From Bacillus spizizenii TU-B-10 (GTDB taxonomy: Bacteria > Bacillota > Bacilli > Bacillales > Bacillaceae), in NCBI RefSeq assembly GCF_000227465.1, contig NC_016047.1, positions 2,150,857 through 2,214,856 on the forward strand: a stretch of 64,000 nt of DNA. Direction: 5' to 3'. Below are positions 44,649-54,212 of the stretch, piece after piece. A program made the translations under genes and the position numbers. The notes under the pieces are model-generated. The model worked only from the letters and a program-made list of their open reading frames with translations. It had not been told where the DNA came from and searched no databases. Numbering within the stretch: position 1 is the stretch's first letter; each line of letters opens with the position of its first letter.

Positions 44649-45512
44649 TTAGTTTAAGATTTTTACATTTACAGTTTTGACGCCCCAATTAGATGCATCA
44701 CTTTTATTAGGTACAAATACGTCGATTTTATTTCCTTTAATAGCGCCGCCAGTGTCTGCTGCTGTTGCTTCACCGTAACCTTCAACATAGACTTTAGAAC
44801 CTAGTGGAATCACATTAGGATCAACCGCGATAACTTTCGCGTTCGGGTTCTTATTTAAGTCAACGCCTGTTGCTGTAACGCCGGAGATGCCGCCGTCGTT
44901 AGCAGTGTAAGCAGTAGCAGTAACTGTTAGTTCTTTTGAAGCTTCTTGATTATTTGTATTAGATTGAACAGCCTTTTCTTCTGTAGGAACAGAAGTTTCT
45001 GCTGCAGCCTTTGTTTCTTGTTTTGGTTGTTGTTGAACTGTTTCTTGTTTAGGTTGCTCTTTTTGCACAGCTTCTTGTTTTGTTTCAGTTTGAGGTGCGC
45101 TTGTTTGCGTATTCTCAGTAACTGTGTTTGCTGCTGTTGCCTGACCTTTTACTGAAAGTGTTGATCCAGCATAGATCATGTCAGAGCTTAGGTTATTCCA
45201 AACTTTCAGGTTATTGACTGTTGTTCCGAATTGCTGAGCAATCTTTGTCAGCGTGTCCCCCGCTTTAATTGTATATTGCCCAGTAGTGGTTGTTTCTTCT
45301 GAAGAAATGGTCAGTTTTTCTCCTGCAATGATTTGATCAGAAGTTAACTTGTTCCATTCTTTTAAGTCCTTTAGGTTCACTCCGTTTTTCTGAGAGATCC
45401 CCCAGAGCGTATCACCCTTTTGCACCGTGATTTCTTTTGCAGAAGCGTGAGCTCCGAATGCAGTTGATGAAAGTGCAGCAACTGCTACAAAGGACATAAT
45501 CGTCTTCTTCAT
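44649..45512 (-). CDS. yocH: Secreted cell-wall hydrolase-like protein YocH (LysM-LysM-3D)
   Basis: 287 residues. The signal peptide spans 1-25 (SFVAVAALSSTAFGAHASA). Two LysM modules follow, EITVQKGDTLWGISQKNGVN and YTIKAGDTLTKIAQQFGTTV. A low-complexity Gln/Lys/Glu/Thr linker spans about 125-195. The C-terminal 3D domain is Asp-rich (VIAVDPNVIPLGSKVYVEGY with ATAADTGGAIKGNKIDVFV), as in RpfB/MltA-type enzymes. ATG 45512 is behind GGGAGG. It is controlled by WalRK in B. subtilis, and a WalR box lies upstream. Confidence 0.95.
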   Translation of the reverse strand: MKKTIMSFVAVAALSSTAFGAHASAKEITVQKGDTLWGISQKNGVNLKDLKEWNKLTSDQIIAGEKLTISSEETTTTGQYTIKAGDTLTKIAQQFGTTVNNLKVWNNLSSDMIYAGSTLSVKGQATAANTVTENTQTSAPQTETKQEAVQKEQPKQETVQQQPKQETKAAAETSVPTEEKAVQSNTNNQEASKELTVTATAYTANDGGISGVTATGVDLNKNPNAKVIAVDPNVIPLGSKVYVEGYGEATAADTGGAIKGNKIDVFVPNKSDASNWGVKTVNVKILN

Positions 45513-45608
45513 AAGTAAATCCTCCCTTGTTAGCTTTTTATTGGCGGCTAACAGGTGATATCGTAACACACGTAAATGTCAAATCAATAACAAAAAGATA
45601 TGATTTAG

Positions 45609-45625
45609 ATTACAGTTCCTTTACA
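45609..45625 (-). promoter_or_regulatory. WalR binding box upstream of yocH
   Basis: On the minus strand TGTAAA-GGAAC-TGTAAT matches the WalR consensus TGTWAH-N5-TGTWAH in every position. It lies about 100 bases before the yocH start, with a TTGACA-type -35 nearer the gene. It is a good activator position. Confidence 0.85.
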
Positions 45626-45759
45626 TGAAGGATTTCTCTCTGCTGGAAAGACTTGCTGAACCCTTGATATAATAGGCTTCGCAAGTCTTTTTATTTTGAG
45701 GAAAAAAAGAGAAAATAAAATGTGTTTTTTATAGAAAAAAAGATTGATTTACTGTTTTT

Positions 45760-47535
45760 TTAGTCTGTCATCCCTGCATAAGCTTGTATTTCTTGTAAAA
45801 AAAGCCGGCCGTATTTTGCTCTTTTTTGTTCTCCGACTCCTTTTATAGACAAAAGTTCCTCATCATTTACGGGCTGTTTTCCTGACATTTCTTTTAACGT
45901 TTGGTCAGAGAAAACGACAAAAGGAGGAACACCCTGCTCTGCCGCGATTTCTTTGCGAACGATGCGCAATCGTTCAAACAGCTCGTCATTTTCAGTAATC
46001 GCTGCCGCTTTTAACGCTTCTTTTCTCGTTACTGATAATTCTCCTCTCAGCACATTCCTTCCTTTACTGCTGACAAAAAGAGTCGGAAACGTTCCGTCTG
46101 ACATCTTGATGAAATCGTCAGAAATAAGAAATTCGATAAAATCACTGATTTCCCCTACTGATTGGTGTTTTAATATCCCGTATGTTGAGAGATCGGAAAA
46201 GCCGTTTTCAAGAACTTTTTTATTTTTGGAGCCGGCCAACACCTGGGCAACCATCGTCTTGCCAAATCGTTCTTTCATGCGAATGATACAAGATAAGACC
46301 ATTTGCGCCTCCCGGGTCACGTCATGGGACGTCCTTGTATCAGTGCAGTTTCCGCACTGTCCGCACGCATCAGGCTCCGTTTCTCCGAAATACATAAGGA
46401 TAAAACGCTGCAGACAGTCTTCCGTGTGACAATAGTCGACCATTTGTCTCAGCTTTTTTAAATCTTGCTTTTGTTTCTCTTCATGCTCTGATTGTTCAAT
46501 TAGGAAACGCTGCACCATAATATCCTGCGGTGAAAACAGGAGAACACATTCGCTGGCAAGACCATCCCGTCCAGCTCGTCCAGCCTCTTGATAGTAGCTT
46601 TCCATATCTTTCGGAATTTGTGCATGTAGAACAAATCTGATATTTGATTTATCAATGCCCATTCCAAAAGCAGAGGTTGCCACCATCACTTGCAGCTCAT
46701 CATTAAGAAACCTTTCCTGCTGCTCTTTTCTCACATCATCTGCCAAGCCCCCGTGATACCGGCCTGCACTGATCTGATTTCGTTTCAATCTCTCATAAAT
46801 TCGATCAGCTTCTTTTCTGGTCGCTGTGTAGACAATCCCTGCTTCATGTTTGTTGTTTTGCACATATTCATCAATAAAACGATCCTTATTTTCTCCTTTT
46901 GCTACTTTAAAGGTTAAATTGTCTCGGGAAAATCCGGTATGTACCGTATTTTCTTTTTGAATATGCAGCTGTTTGCAAATATCCTCATGAACCTCAGGTG
47001 TTGCTGTTGCTGTTAATGCCATGATGACAGGCTTGTCATGTAATTCTCGGAACAAAATTTCAATATTTCTGTAGCTTGGCCTGAAATCGTGGCCCCATTG
47101 AGAAATACAGTGCGCCTCGTCTATTGCGACCAAAGGAACATCAATGTCCTGCAAAATCCGTATAAACTCCGTGGACGTAAGTCGCTCCGGTGTAATGTAA
47201 AAAAGCTTATAAGCCCCTTCTTTGAGTCCGTTCAGCCTCTCATATATTTCCTGATTGGATTGTGTGCTGTTAATGTAGGCGGCGTTAATCCCCGCTTCTT
47301 CTAATGCATCGACTTGATCCTTCATCAAGGAAATCAACGGTGAAATGACGATCGTTGTCCCTTCAAACATTAGTGCCGGAATTTGATAGCAAATCGATTT
47401 GCCTCCTCCCGTCGGCATAATGCAGGCCGTATTTTGTCTCGCTTCCGTCACCGAGCGGATCGCTTCTTCTTGTCCGCTGCGGAGCTTTTCATAACCGAAA
47501 TAATGGGCCAGAAGGGATTGGGCTCTATGTAACAT
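45760..47535 (-). CDS. recQ: RecQ-family ATP-dependent DNA helicase
   Basis: 591 residues, same as B. subtilis YocI/RecQ. Helicase motifs in order: Walker A MPTGGGKSICYQIPAL, DEAH box VAIDEAHCISQWGHDF, TATATPEVHED, motif V VATSAFGMGIDKSNIRFVLH and motif VI YYQEAGRAGRDG. The zinc-binding Cys cluster is CLQRF...CGQCGNC, and an HRDC domain closes the protein (NDEELLSIKGVGEQKRAKYG). It unwinds 3'-tailed DNA in recombination and fork repair. It is transcribed away from the 6S-2 RNA region on the same strand. Confidence 0.95.
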   Translation of the reverse strand: MLHRAQSLLAHYFGYEKLRSGQEEAIRSVTEARQNTACIMPTGGGKSICYQIPALMFEGTTIVISPLISLMKDQVDALEEAGINAAYINSTQSNQEIYERLNGLKEGAYKLFYITPERLTSTEFIRILQDIDVPLVAIDEAHCISQWGHDFRPSYRNIEILFRELHDKPVIMALTATATPEVHEDICKQLHIQKENTVHTGFSRDNLTFKVAKGENKDRFIDEYVQNNKHEAGIVYTATRKEADRIYERLKRNQISAGRYHGGLADDVRKEQQERFLNDELQVMVATSAFGMGIDKSNIRFVLHAQIPKDMESYYQEAGRAGRDGLASECVLLFSPQDIMVQRFLIEQSEHEEKQKQDLKKLRQMVDYCHTEDCLQRFILMYFGETEPDACGQCGNCTDTRTSHDVTREAQMVLSCIIRMKERFGKTMVAQVLAGSKNKKVLENGFSDLSTYGILKHQSVGEISDFIEFLISDDFIKMSDGTFPTLFVSSKGRNVLRGELSVTRKEALKAAAITENDELFERLRIVRKEIAAEQGVPPFVVFSDQTLKEMSGKQPVNDEELLSIKGVGEQKRAKYGRLFLQEIQAYAGMTD

Positions 47536-47643
47536 AACGTGTAAACCTCGCTTTTCCTTGAATTTCTCCCATCATATCATAAAAAAGCGGCCTTCATTTC
47601 TTTCACACAGAAATTGAATTTTCACTATACCTATCTTTTTTAG

Positions 47644-47860
47644 ATAAAATAAAAAGCCATTTCCAAAAAGGAAATGGCTTTCGCTACGTCTTGCCGTATG
47701 CAAGTAAGAAAGTTTTAAACCACCACTCCTCAAAGTGGGTGTTTGCAGAAACGTTCCTGTCGTCCTCTACAAGGAGGCATGACATTCCAGCTTCGATATA
47801 AAACTCCCTATTACAGCTTAAAGGTTAAAACTTAATTAACAATACGCACAAAGTAGCTTC
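47644..47860 (-). ncRNA. bsrB: 6S-2 RNA (BsrB), regulator of RNA polymerase
   Basis: On the minus strand a promoter TTGATA-N17-TACTAT (-10 at 47872-47867) leads to an RNA starting at about 47860. Its 5' end GCTACTTTGTGCGTAT pairs with the 3' ATACGGCAAGACGTAGC. An inner closing stem AAGTTTTAACC pairs with GGTTTAAAACTT around a large central bubble, as in 6S RNAs. It ends with the terminator AAAGCCATTTCC/GGAAATGGCTTTTTA. The recQ-azoR1 interval is where B. subtilis carries bsrB. It sequesters sigma-A RNA polymerase. Confidence 0.8.
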
Positions 47861-48057
47861 TTTTATATAGTACACCATCAGCCGTTTTTTATCAAGGGGC
47901 CAGAACAATTGTTTAGAAAAACTTTTTCCAGCGATTAAAACTGCTTTTTCGCTATTATATCTGATGATTCGACAATCCGAAAAATATATTACAATAAAAA
48001 AACAGCCTTTTTCGCTAAGAGGAATGATTACTTTCTTCTATATAATATGTATACAAA

Positions 48058-48086
48058 AAAACTCCTATCGCAGTGATAGGAGTCTT
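48058..48086 (-). terminator. Terminator of azoR1
   Basis: AAACTCCTATC and GATAGGAGTCTTT-type arms pair immediately after the azoR1 stop. Confidence 0.8.
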
Positions 48087-48093
48087 TGTTCCA

Positions 48094-48720
48094 TTAGAAT
48101 TTTGCAGCAAGATCTTTTGCTTCTTGTAAACCTTTTTCAACGATTTCTTGTGCTTGATCAGGCGCTGCGTTATGTCCTTCGATGACAACTGTGTGCAAGT
48201 CTTGAACACCCCAGAAACCAAGAACTGTTTTCATGAAGTTTAATGACATTTCAAGTGCAGCCATTGGTCCTTCAGAGTAAATGCCGCCGCGCGCGTTAAG
48301 GAGTGCAACTTTTTTGTCGCCCATTAAACCAACTGGTCCTTCTTGTGTGTATTTGAATGTAACGCCTGCACGAGACAGGTAATCAACATAAGTATGAAGA
48401 ACGGCTGGCACTGTGAAGTTCCAAAGCGGGAATGCGAAAACAACTTTGTCAGCTTTTACAAACTGATTCAGATATTTGTCAGCAATTGCTGCTTGTTTTT
48501 TCTCTTCTTCTGTCATTTCCATTCCTTGACCTGCTTTAAATGTTCCGTTAATCATATCTCTTCCAAGGTAAGGAAGGTTCTCTTTATGAAGATCTAATTC
48601 AACCACTTGATCAGCAGGGTTGTTTTCTTTATAAGCAGCTAAGAAAGCTTCGTAAAGTTTAGTTGAAACGCCTTCTTCAGCTGTACGGTCGCTTGATTTT
48701 ACAAATAATACTGTAGACAT
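48094..48720 (-). CDS. azoR1: FMN-dependent NADH-azoreductase AzoR1 (YocJ)
   Basis: A 208-residue flavodoxin-like NAD(P)H quinone/azo reductase. The FMN phosphate site is VKSSDRTAEEGVSTKLYEAF, and isoalloxazine contacts are FAFPLWNFTVPAVLHTYVDY and LNARGGIYSEGPMAALEMSL. It reduces azo dyes and quinones by two-electron transfer and helps against thiol-reactive stress. It starts at ATG 48720 with a GGGAGG site. It is a single gene with its own terminator. Confidence 0.93.
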   Translation of the reverse strand: MSTVLFVKSSDRTAEEGVSTKLYEAFLAAYKENNPADQVVELDLHKENLPYLGRDMINGTFKAGQGMEMTEEEKKQAAIADKYLNQFVKADKVVFAFPLWNFTVPAVLHTYVDYLSRAGVTFKYTQEGPVGLMGDKKVALLNARGGIYSEGPMAALEMSLNFMKTVLGFWGVQDLHTVVIEGHNAAPDQAQEIVEKGLQEAKDLAAKF

Positions 48721-48830
48721 TTGTATTCCTCCCGGTAAACTTTTTATATTTACTTACAAATAGTATGTTACTTTCTTTTTTACGCAAAGTCAATCACTTT
48801 ATTTTGAATATGAGATTTTTTTTCAAAAAA

Positions 48831-48863
48831 AAGCAAGTACATCTAATATCGGTGTACTTGCTT
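48831..48863 (-). terminator. Terminator of yocK
   Basis: AAGCAAGTACA and TGTACTTGCTT form a stem followed on the minus strand by an eight-T run, just after the yocK stop. Confidence 0.85.
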
Positions 48864-48870
48864 GCCATTT

Positions 48871-49362
48871 TCACTTTGAATCTTGTTCACGATCCAAAAT
48901 CTCATACGTCTGAGAGCTTTTTTGATCAATGGTTTCTTTATTGGATAGATCTTTTACCTGCTCGTGAAACTCTCTTTCAAATGACGGAGCGTCTGTCTCT
49001 ACATCATCCTCCATATCAGCTTGGGCCTCCACTGTCATTCTTGCATAGGGAACAGCTTCAAGCCTTTCGTAAGGAATGTCTTGGCCGGTTCTTTCACACA
49101 CTCCGTATGTTCCATCTTTCATTTTTTGTAATGCATGGTTGATCTCCTCTAACAGCTCCCGGTCGATCTCTCTCACCGTTTGGTCTGTCATCCGGTCTGT
49201 GACGAGCGTGCCGTGGTCTGCCATGTGGTTGTCAACCCCATTGGAAAGCTCCCCCACTTCTTCAGTCATTGATTCTGTTTCCTTCTTCTCGCCAGACAAT
49301 TCTTTTTGCATATCGAGCAATTTATAATAGAGATGCTTCTTTTGTTCTTTTGTCAGCGCCAT
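48871..49362 (-). CDS. yocK: DksA/TraR-like general stress protein YocK
   Basis: 163 residues. The N-terminal coiled-coil part (KEQKKHLYYKLLDMQKELSG) is followed by the DksA/TraR zinc-finger-like region DGTYGVCERTGQDIPYERLE, which keeps only one of the usual four Cys, so zinc binding is doubtful. The DNxADxG-like signature (GVDNHMADHGTLVTDRMTDQ) is that of YteA/YocK proteins. ATG 49362 follows GAAAGGAGAGG. It is a sigma-B stress gene in B. subtilis; no clear sigma-B promoter was confirmed here. Confidence 0.85.
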   Translation of the reverse strand: MALTKEQKKHLYYKLLDMQKELSGEKKETESMTEEVGELSNGVDNHMADHGTLVTDRMTDQTVREIDRELLEEINHALQKMKDGTYGVCERTGQDIPYERLEAVPYARMTVEAQADMEDDVETDAPSFEREFHEQVKDLSNKETIDQKSSQTYEILDREQDSK

Positions 49363-49528
49363 GTGTATCCTCTCCTTTCTATCCTGTTTCCCGTTTTGCC
49401 CCTTGTCAAACATGAGAACTTGATAGAAAGATGAGCGACTGCATCTTTGCACGGATCGCAACCGTTGGCGATAATAGTGTTTCAGGATTTCTTTGGCAGT
49501 TTTTTGTCTTCTCTTCTTTCGTAGTTGT

Positions 49529-49567
49529 AAAAACAGAACAGGGCATGTACGCTCTGCTCTGTTTTTT
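49529..49567. terminator. Bidirectional terminator between yocL and yocK
   Basis: AAAACAGAACAGGGC and GCTCTGCTCTGTTTTTT form a long stem with T runs on both sides. Confidence 0.8.
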
Positions 49568-49615
49568 ATATAAAAAAAGCCTAACCATTTTTTGAACGGC
49601 TGGCTCATCAAATAT

Positions 49616-49960
49616 TCAGCTGCACAAGTGCTTTGTCAGCACCGCTTGAACTTCGCTTAAATCGGTGTCTTTCGCAAATTCTAATTCGAACGTTTTGCTT
49701 CTAGTCATCAATAAAAGCCCAGTGTCCGGGTCAAACATGCCCGCTTCTTGGATCGCAAAGCTTTCAATTGTTTTATATGGAAGAAATACACGAACCTTCT
49801 TTTTAGAAAACATTTTATTGTCAAAGAAAATGATCCGCTTATTTGTAAAGCAAATTTGGTCCACTCGGAGCTTATAAATCGATTCTATTCTTTCCCCTTC
49901 AACGAGCAAAGCTTCAAGCTTCTTTGCATCCGTTGATCTGCTAACAGAAAAAATACCCAA
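49616..49960 (-). CDS. yocL: PH-domain-like protein YocL
   Basis: A small soluble protein with a bacterial PH/GRAM-like fold: VDQICFTNKRIIFFDNKMFS, then VFLPYKTIESFAIQEAGMFD. It resembles YvbH/YokF-type bPH proteins. TTG at 49960 with AGAGGGG upstream is preferred (114 residues); the open frame to 50002 begins with a basic run that may be untranslated. The function is unknown. In B. subtilis 168 yocM, yozN, yocN and yozO follow, but none is present here. Confidence 0.7.
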   Translation of the reverse strand: MGIFSVSRSTDAKKLEALLVEGERIESIYKLRVDQICFTNKRIIFFDNKMFSKKKVRVFLPYKTIESFAIQEAGMFDPDTGLLLMTRSKTFELEFAKDTDLSEVQAVLTKHLCS

Positions 49961-50002
49961 TGAAGAACCCCTCTTTCTGCATTTATCTATTTGTTTATTC
50001 AT

Positions 50003-50240
50003 TCACTACATAAAAATAAGTCCTTTATCCCTATATAAGAATACGACATAGAAGACATTTAAACCATTACGAACAGATTACATTTTTCAAATTTTTGATT
50101 TGTTTTTCGTCTTTTGTGCTTTGTCATCAAGTAATACGCACGTATAGAGAAAAAAGTTTCAATATTCAGCATTATTTTTTTAAAAAAAGTGGTTTTTAAA
50201 GTTTTCATTGATTTTGTTTTATTTTTCCTGTTTTAATTAT
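50003..50240. other. AT-rich spacer where yocM-yozO are expected
   Basis: No coding or RNA signal is seen. It replaces roughly four genes found in this place in B. subtilis 168. Confidence 0.5.
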
Positions 50241-50270
50241 AAAAAACCGCAGCTGAGCTGCGGTTTTTTT
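50241..50270. terminator. Terminator of yozC
   Basis: AAAAAACCGCAGCT pairs with AGCTGCGGTTTTTTT. The stem is perfect and T runs lie on both strands. Confidence 0.85.
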
Positions 50271-50291
50271 ATCCTCTGCTTTCTTCAGGCT

Positions 50292-50495
50292 TTAAACCTC
50301 TTCGAAGTATTCTTTATAATAGCCACCGACTTTATTCGTATTGTCGATCACAAAGAGAAATTCCTCTGTTTCATTTTTCACTTCATATTCTTTTCCCGGA
50401 GTTAAAACGCGGTTCACGATATATTTTTTTGCGTTTGTCTGCACACATTTTACCTTTTTGATTGTTTCTTTTTCAAGCCAATTGTTATGAATCAT
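50292..50495 (-). CDS. yozC: Small conserved protein YozC
   Basis: A 67-residue basic soluble protein (NNWLEKETIKKVKCVQTNAK, then VNRVLTPGKEYEVKNETEEF). The second half looks like a small beta-barrel of the SH3-like type (a strand-turn-strand run ending GGYYKEYFEEV). The ATG is behind AAGGAG. It matches YozC in length and in position before dhaS. The function is unknown. Confidence 0.75.
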   Translation of the reverse strand: MIHNNWLEKETIKKVKCVQTNAKKYIVNRVLTPGKEYEVKNETEEFLFVIDNTNKVGGYYKEYFEEV

Positions 50496-50725
50496 AAATG
50501 AAATCTCCTTTTCATATCTATAAGCTTATTGTAGCTTTTTTCTTTTGTAAATTGCAATATCGGTTATTCATTGATTTTGTCTTGTTTTCTATTATAGAAT
50601 GTTTGTATACGCTTACTCTTACAGCAAATATCACAGCTTATTTCTGCTATTCAAACAATGAATCAATGTGCTATCACCAAGAATCTCAAAACAGACCATA
50701 AAAAATGACTGGAGGTTTGTTACAG

Positions 50726-52213
50726 ATGAGTTCTTTAACGATGCAAGTGACGAAAAGGCTGGAGACATTTTTACAGGGAACAAAGAAGCTTTATATTGAC
50801 GGAAAGTTTGTTCCGAGTGCCTCAGGGGCAACCTTTGACACACCCAACCCGGCGACCGGCGAAACCTTGATGACGCTGTATGAAGCCCAAGCTGCGGATG
50901 TGGATAAAGCGGTTAAAGCTGCCCGAAAAGCCTTTGACCAAGGCGAATGGAGAACAATGTCTCCGGCTTCTAGAAGCAGACTGATGTATAAGCTGGCAGA
51001 CTTAATGGAAGAGCATAAAACTGAGCTTGCTCAGCTTGAAACACTTGATAACGGGAAACCGATAAATGAAACGACGAATGGAGATATACCTCTGGCTATT
51101 GAGCATATGCGCTATTATGCCGGCTGGTGTACAAAAATAACAGGACAGACGATTCCGGTTTCCGGCGCTTATTTTAATTATACGCGCCATGAGCCTGTCG
51201 GCGTCGTCGGCCAGATCATTCCATGGAATTTCCCGCTCCTGATGGCGATGTGGAAAATGGGCGCTGCTCTTGCAACAGGCTGTACAATCGTGCTCAAACC
51301 GGCTGAACAAACACCGCTTTCAGCTCTTTATTTGGCAGAATTAATTGATCAAGCCGGCTTCCCTGACGGTGTCATCAATATCATTCCGGGATTCGGTGAA
51401 GATGCGGGAGAAGCGCTGACGAATCATGAAGCGGTTGATAAAATTGCCTTTACCGGTTCCACTGAAATCGGAAAGAAAATCATGTCCACCGCTGCGAAAA
51501 GCATTAAGCGGGTTACATTGGAGCTGGGCGGAAAATCACCTAATATTCTTTTGCCGGATGCGAATTTGAAAAAGGCGATCCCAGGCGCTTTAAACGGTGT
51601 GATGTTTAATCAGGGCCAAGTCTGCTGTGCGGGCTCGCGCGTTTTCATTCATAAAGACCAATATGATGAAGTTGTTGATGAGATGGTGTCCTATGCTGAA
51701 TCACTCCGCCAAGGAGCGGGACTTCATAAGGATACACAAATCGGGCCTCTCGTGAGCAAGGAACAGCACGAACGCGTTCTTTCCTATATTCAAAAAGGAA
51801 AAGACGAAGGAGCAAAAGCAGTGACTGGCGGAAGCTGTCCTTTTGAAGAAGGATATTTTGTCGCACCGACTGTGTTTGCGAATGTTGAAGACGAGATGAC
51901 CATCGCAAAAGAAGAAATTTTCGGACCGGTGCTGACTGCTATTCCATACGAAACAGTCGATGAAGTCATTGAACGAGCGAATCATTCAGAATATGGACTC
52001 GCAGCCGGACTATGGACAGAGAACGTCAAGCATGCCCACTATATCGCGGACCGTCTTCAAGCCGGAACCGTCTGGGTGAACTGCTATAATGTGTTTGACG
52101 CAGCATCCCCGTTTGGCGGTTATAAACAGTCAGGACTCGGACGAGAAATGGGATCATATGCCTTAGATAACTACACAGAAGTCAAAAGTGTATGGATAAA
52201 TCTCGAAGACTAA
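50726..52213 (+). CDS. dhaS: Aldehyde dehydrogenase DhaS
   Basis: A 495-residue NAD(P)-dependent aldehyde dehydrogenase. The catalytic Cys is in FNQGQVCCAGSRVFIHKDQY, the general base Glu in VTLELGGKSPNILLP and the cofactor loop in FTGSTEIGKKIM. It oxidises aldehydes to acids. ATG 50726 (GGAGGTTTGTTACAG) gives the known length. It lies 100 bases before sqhC on the same strand, separated by a terminator. No dedicated regulator is seen. Confidence 0.93.
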   Translation: MSSLTMQVTKRLETFLQGTKKLYIDGKFVPSASGATFDTPNPATGETLMTLYEAQAADVDKAVKAARKAFDQGEWRTMSPASRSRLMYKLADLMEEHKTELAQLETLDNGKPINETTNGDIPLAIEHMRYYAGWCTKITGQTIPVSGAYFNYTRHEPVGVVGQIIPWNFPLLMAMWKMGAALATGCTIVLKPAEQTPLSALYLAELIDQAGFPDGVINIIPGFGEDAGEALTNHEAVDKIAFTGSTEIGKKIMSTAAKSIKRVTLELGGKSPNILLPDANLKKAIPGALNGVMFNQGQVCCAGSRVFIHKDQYDEVVDEMVSYAESLRQGAGLHKDTQIGPLVSKEQHERVLSYIQKGKDEGAKAVTGGSCPFEEGYFVAPTVFANVEDEMTIAKEEIFGPVLTAIPYETVDEVIERANHSEYGLAAGLWTENVKHAHYIADRLQAGTVWVNCYNVFDAASPFGGYKQSGLGREMGSYALDNYTEVKSVWINLED

Positions 52214-52223
52214 CATGTATGTC

Positions 52224-52255
52224 AAAAAAACTGCTGCCTGCCAGCAGTTTTTTTC
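52224..52255 (+). terminator. Terminator of dhaS
   Basis: AAAAAAACTGCTG and CAGCAGTTTTTTT form a short perfect stem. Confidence 0.85.
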
Positions 52256-52313
52256 TTTCTGTAATGGCGGTAAAAGACGCTGAATATATATGCTTCTGAA
52301 GGAGTTGAGCGTG

Positions 52314-54212
52314 ATGGGCACACTTCAGGAGAAAGTAAGACGTTATCAAAAGAAAACCATTGCAGAGTTAAAAGACAGGCAAAATGCTGACGGTTCGTGG
52401 ACATTTTGCTTTGAAGGACCAATCATGACAAATTCCTTTTTTATTTTGCTCCTCACCTCACTAGATGAAGGCGAGAATGAAAAAGAACTAATATCAGCGC
52501 TTGCAGCAGGCATTCGCGAAAAACAGCAGCCCGACGGCACATTCATCAATTATCCCGATGAAACGAGCGGAAATATAACGGCTACCGTCCAAGGATATGT
52601 CGGGATGCTGGCTTCAGGATGTTTTCACAGATCTGATCCGCACATGAGAAAAGCTGAACAATTTATCATCTCACATGGCGGTTTGAGACATGTTCATTTC
52701 ATGACAAAATGGATGCTTGCTGTGAACGGGCTGTATCCTTGGCCTGTTTTGTATTTACCATTATCACTCATGGCGCTCCCCCCAACGTTACCGGTTCATT
52801 TCTATCAATTCAGCGCATATGCCCGAATTCATTTTGCTCCTATGGCTGTAACACTCAATCAGCGATTTGTTCTTAATAACCGCAATATTCCATCTCTTCG
52901 CCATCTCGATCCGCACATGACAAATAACCCTTTCACTTGGCTTCGATCTGATGCTTTTGAAGAAAGAGATCTCACGTCTATTTGGTCACATTGGAAGCGC
53001 ATTTTTCATGCACCCTTTGCTTTTCAGCAGCTAGGCTTACAGACGGCTAAAACATATATGCTGGACCGGCTTGAAAAAGACGGAACATTATACAGCTATG
53101 CGAGCGCAACCATATTTATGGTTTACAGCCTTCTGTCGCTTGGTGTGTCACGCTACTCTCCTGTTATCAGGAGGGCGATTAACGGCATCAAATCACTGAT
53201 GACAAAGTGCAACGGGATTCCTTATCTGGAAAACTCTACTTCAACTGTTTGGGATACAGCTCTGATCAGCTATGCCCTTCAAAAAAACGGCGTGACCGAA
53301 ACAGACGGCTCTATTACAAAAGCAGCTGCCTATTTGCTAGAACGCCAGCATACCAAAATAGCAGATTGGTCTGTTAAAAACCCGAGTGCAGCACCCGGCG
53401 GCTGGGGATTTTCAAACATCAATACAAATAACCCTGACTGTGACGACACTGCAGCCGTATTAAAAGCGATTCCCCGCAGTTATTCTCCTTCAGCTTGGGA
53501 GCGAGGGGTGTCTTGGCTTTTATCGATGCAAAACAATGACGGCGGATTTTCTGCTTTTGAAAAAAATGTGAACCATCCTCTGATCCGCCTTCTCCCGCTT
53601 GAATCCGCCGAGGACGCGGCAGTTGACCCTTCAACCGCCGACCTCACCGGACGTGTGCTGCACTTTTTAGGCGAGAAAGCTGGTTTCACTGTGAAACATC
53701 AACATATTCAGCGCGCTGTGGGCTGGCTTCTCGAACATCAAGAACAGAATGGGTCATGGTACGGGAGATGGGGTGTTTGCTACATATACGGCACATGGGC
53801 TGCTCTTACGGGTATGCATGCCTGCGGGGTTGACCGAAAGCACCCTGCTATACAAAAGGCCTTGCGCTGGCTCAAATCGATACAGCATGATGACGGCAGT
53901 TGGGGAGAATCCTGTAAAAGCGCTGAAGTCAAAACGTACGTCCCGCTTCATAAAGGAACCATTGTACAAACGGCCTGGGCTTTAGACGCTTTGCTCACAT
54001 ACGAAAATTCCGAACACCCATCTGTTGTGAAAGGTATGCAATACCTTACTGACAGCAGTTCTCATGGCGCCGATAGCTTGGCCTATCCAGCAGGAATCGG
54101 ATTGCCAAACCAATTTTATATTCTTTATCACAGTTATCCATATGTATTCTCTTTGCTGGCTGTCGGAAAGTATTTGAATTTTATTGAAAAGGAGACAGCA
54201 AATGAAACGTGA
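52314..54212 (+). CDS. sqhC: Squalene-hopene cyclase-type sesquarterpene cyclase SqhC
   Basis: A 632-residue membrane-associated class II terpene cyclase. The catalytic DxDD motif is NNPDCDDTAAVLKAI (about residue 373). QW-type repeats recur: KDRQNADGSWTF, SMQNNDGGFSAFE, HQEQNGSWYGRWG and IQHDDGSWGESC. It has the usual alpha-alpha barrels. In B. subtilis it makes sesquarterpenoids from tetraprenyl-beta-curcumene (with YtpB). ATG 52314 follows AAGGAG. Its 3' end overlaps sodF by 11 bases, so the two genes are co-translated. Confidence 0.93.
   Translation: MGTLQEKVRRYQKKTIAELKDRQNADGSWTFCFEGPIMTNSFFILLLTSLDEGENEKELISALAAGIREKQQPDGTFINYPDETSGNITATVQGYVGMLASGCFHRSDPHMRKAEQFIISHGGLRHVHFMTKWMLAVNGLYPWPVLYLPLSLMALPPTLPVHFYQFSAYARIHFAPMAVTLNQRFVLNNRNIPSLRHLDPHMTNNPFTWLRSDAFEERDLTSIWSHWKRIFHAPFAFQQLGLQTAKTYMLDRLEKDGTLYSYASATIFMVYSLLSLGVSRYSPVIRRAINGIKSLMTKCNGIPYLENSTSTVWDTALISYALQKNGVTETDGSITKAAAYLLERQHTKIADWSVKNPSAAPGGWGFSNINTNNPDCDDTAAVLKAIPRSYSPSAWERGVSWLLSMQNNDGGFSAFEKNVNHPLIRLLPLESAEDAAVDPSTADLTGRVLHFLGEKAGFTVKHQHIQRAVGWLLEHQEQNGSWYGRWGVCYIYGTWAALTGMHACGVDRKHPAIQKALRWLKSIQHDDGSWGESCKSAEVKTYVPLHKGTIVQTAWALDALLTYENSEHPSVVKGMQYLTDSSSHGADSLAYPAGIGLPNQFYILYHSYPYVFSLLAVGKYLNFIEKETANET

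Noticed and set aside
47964..48185. 73-codon plus-strand frame between recQ and azoR1
   Set aside because: It overlaps the azoR1 terminator and the start of azoR1's complement and has no ribosome site.
54184..54201. Earlier sodF start at 54184
   Set aside because: It lies deeper in sqhC without a better ribosome site, and the 54202 start gives the known 281-residue length.
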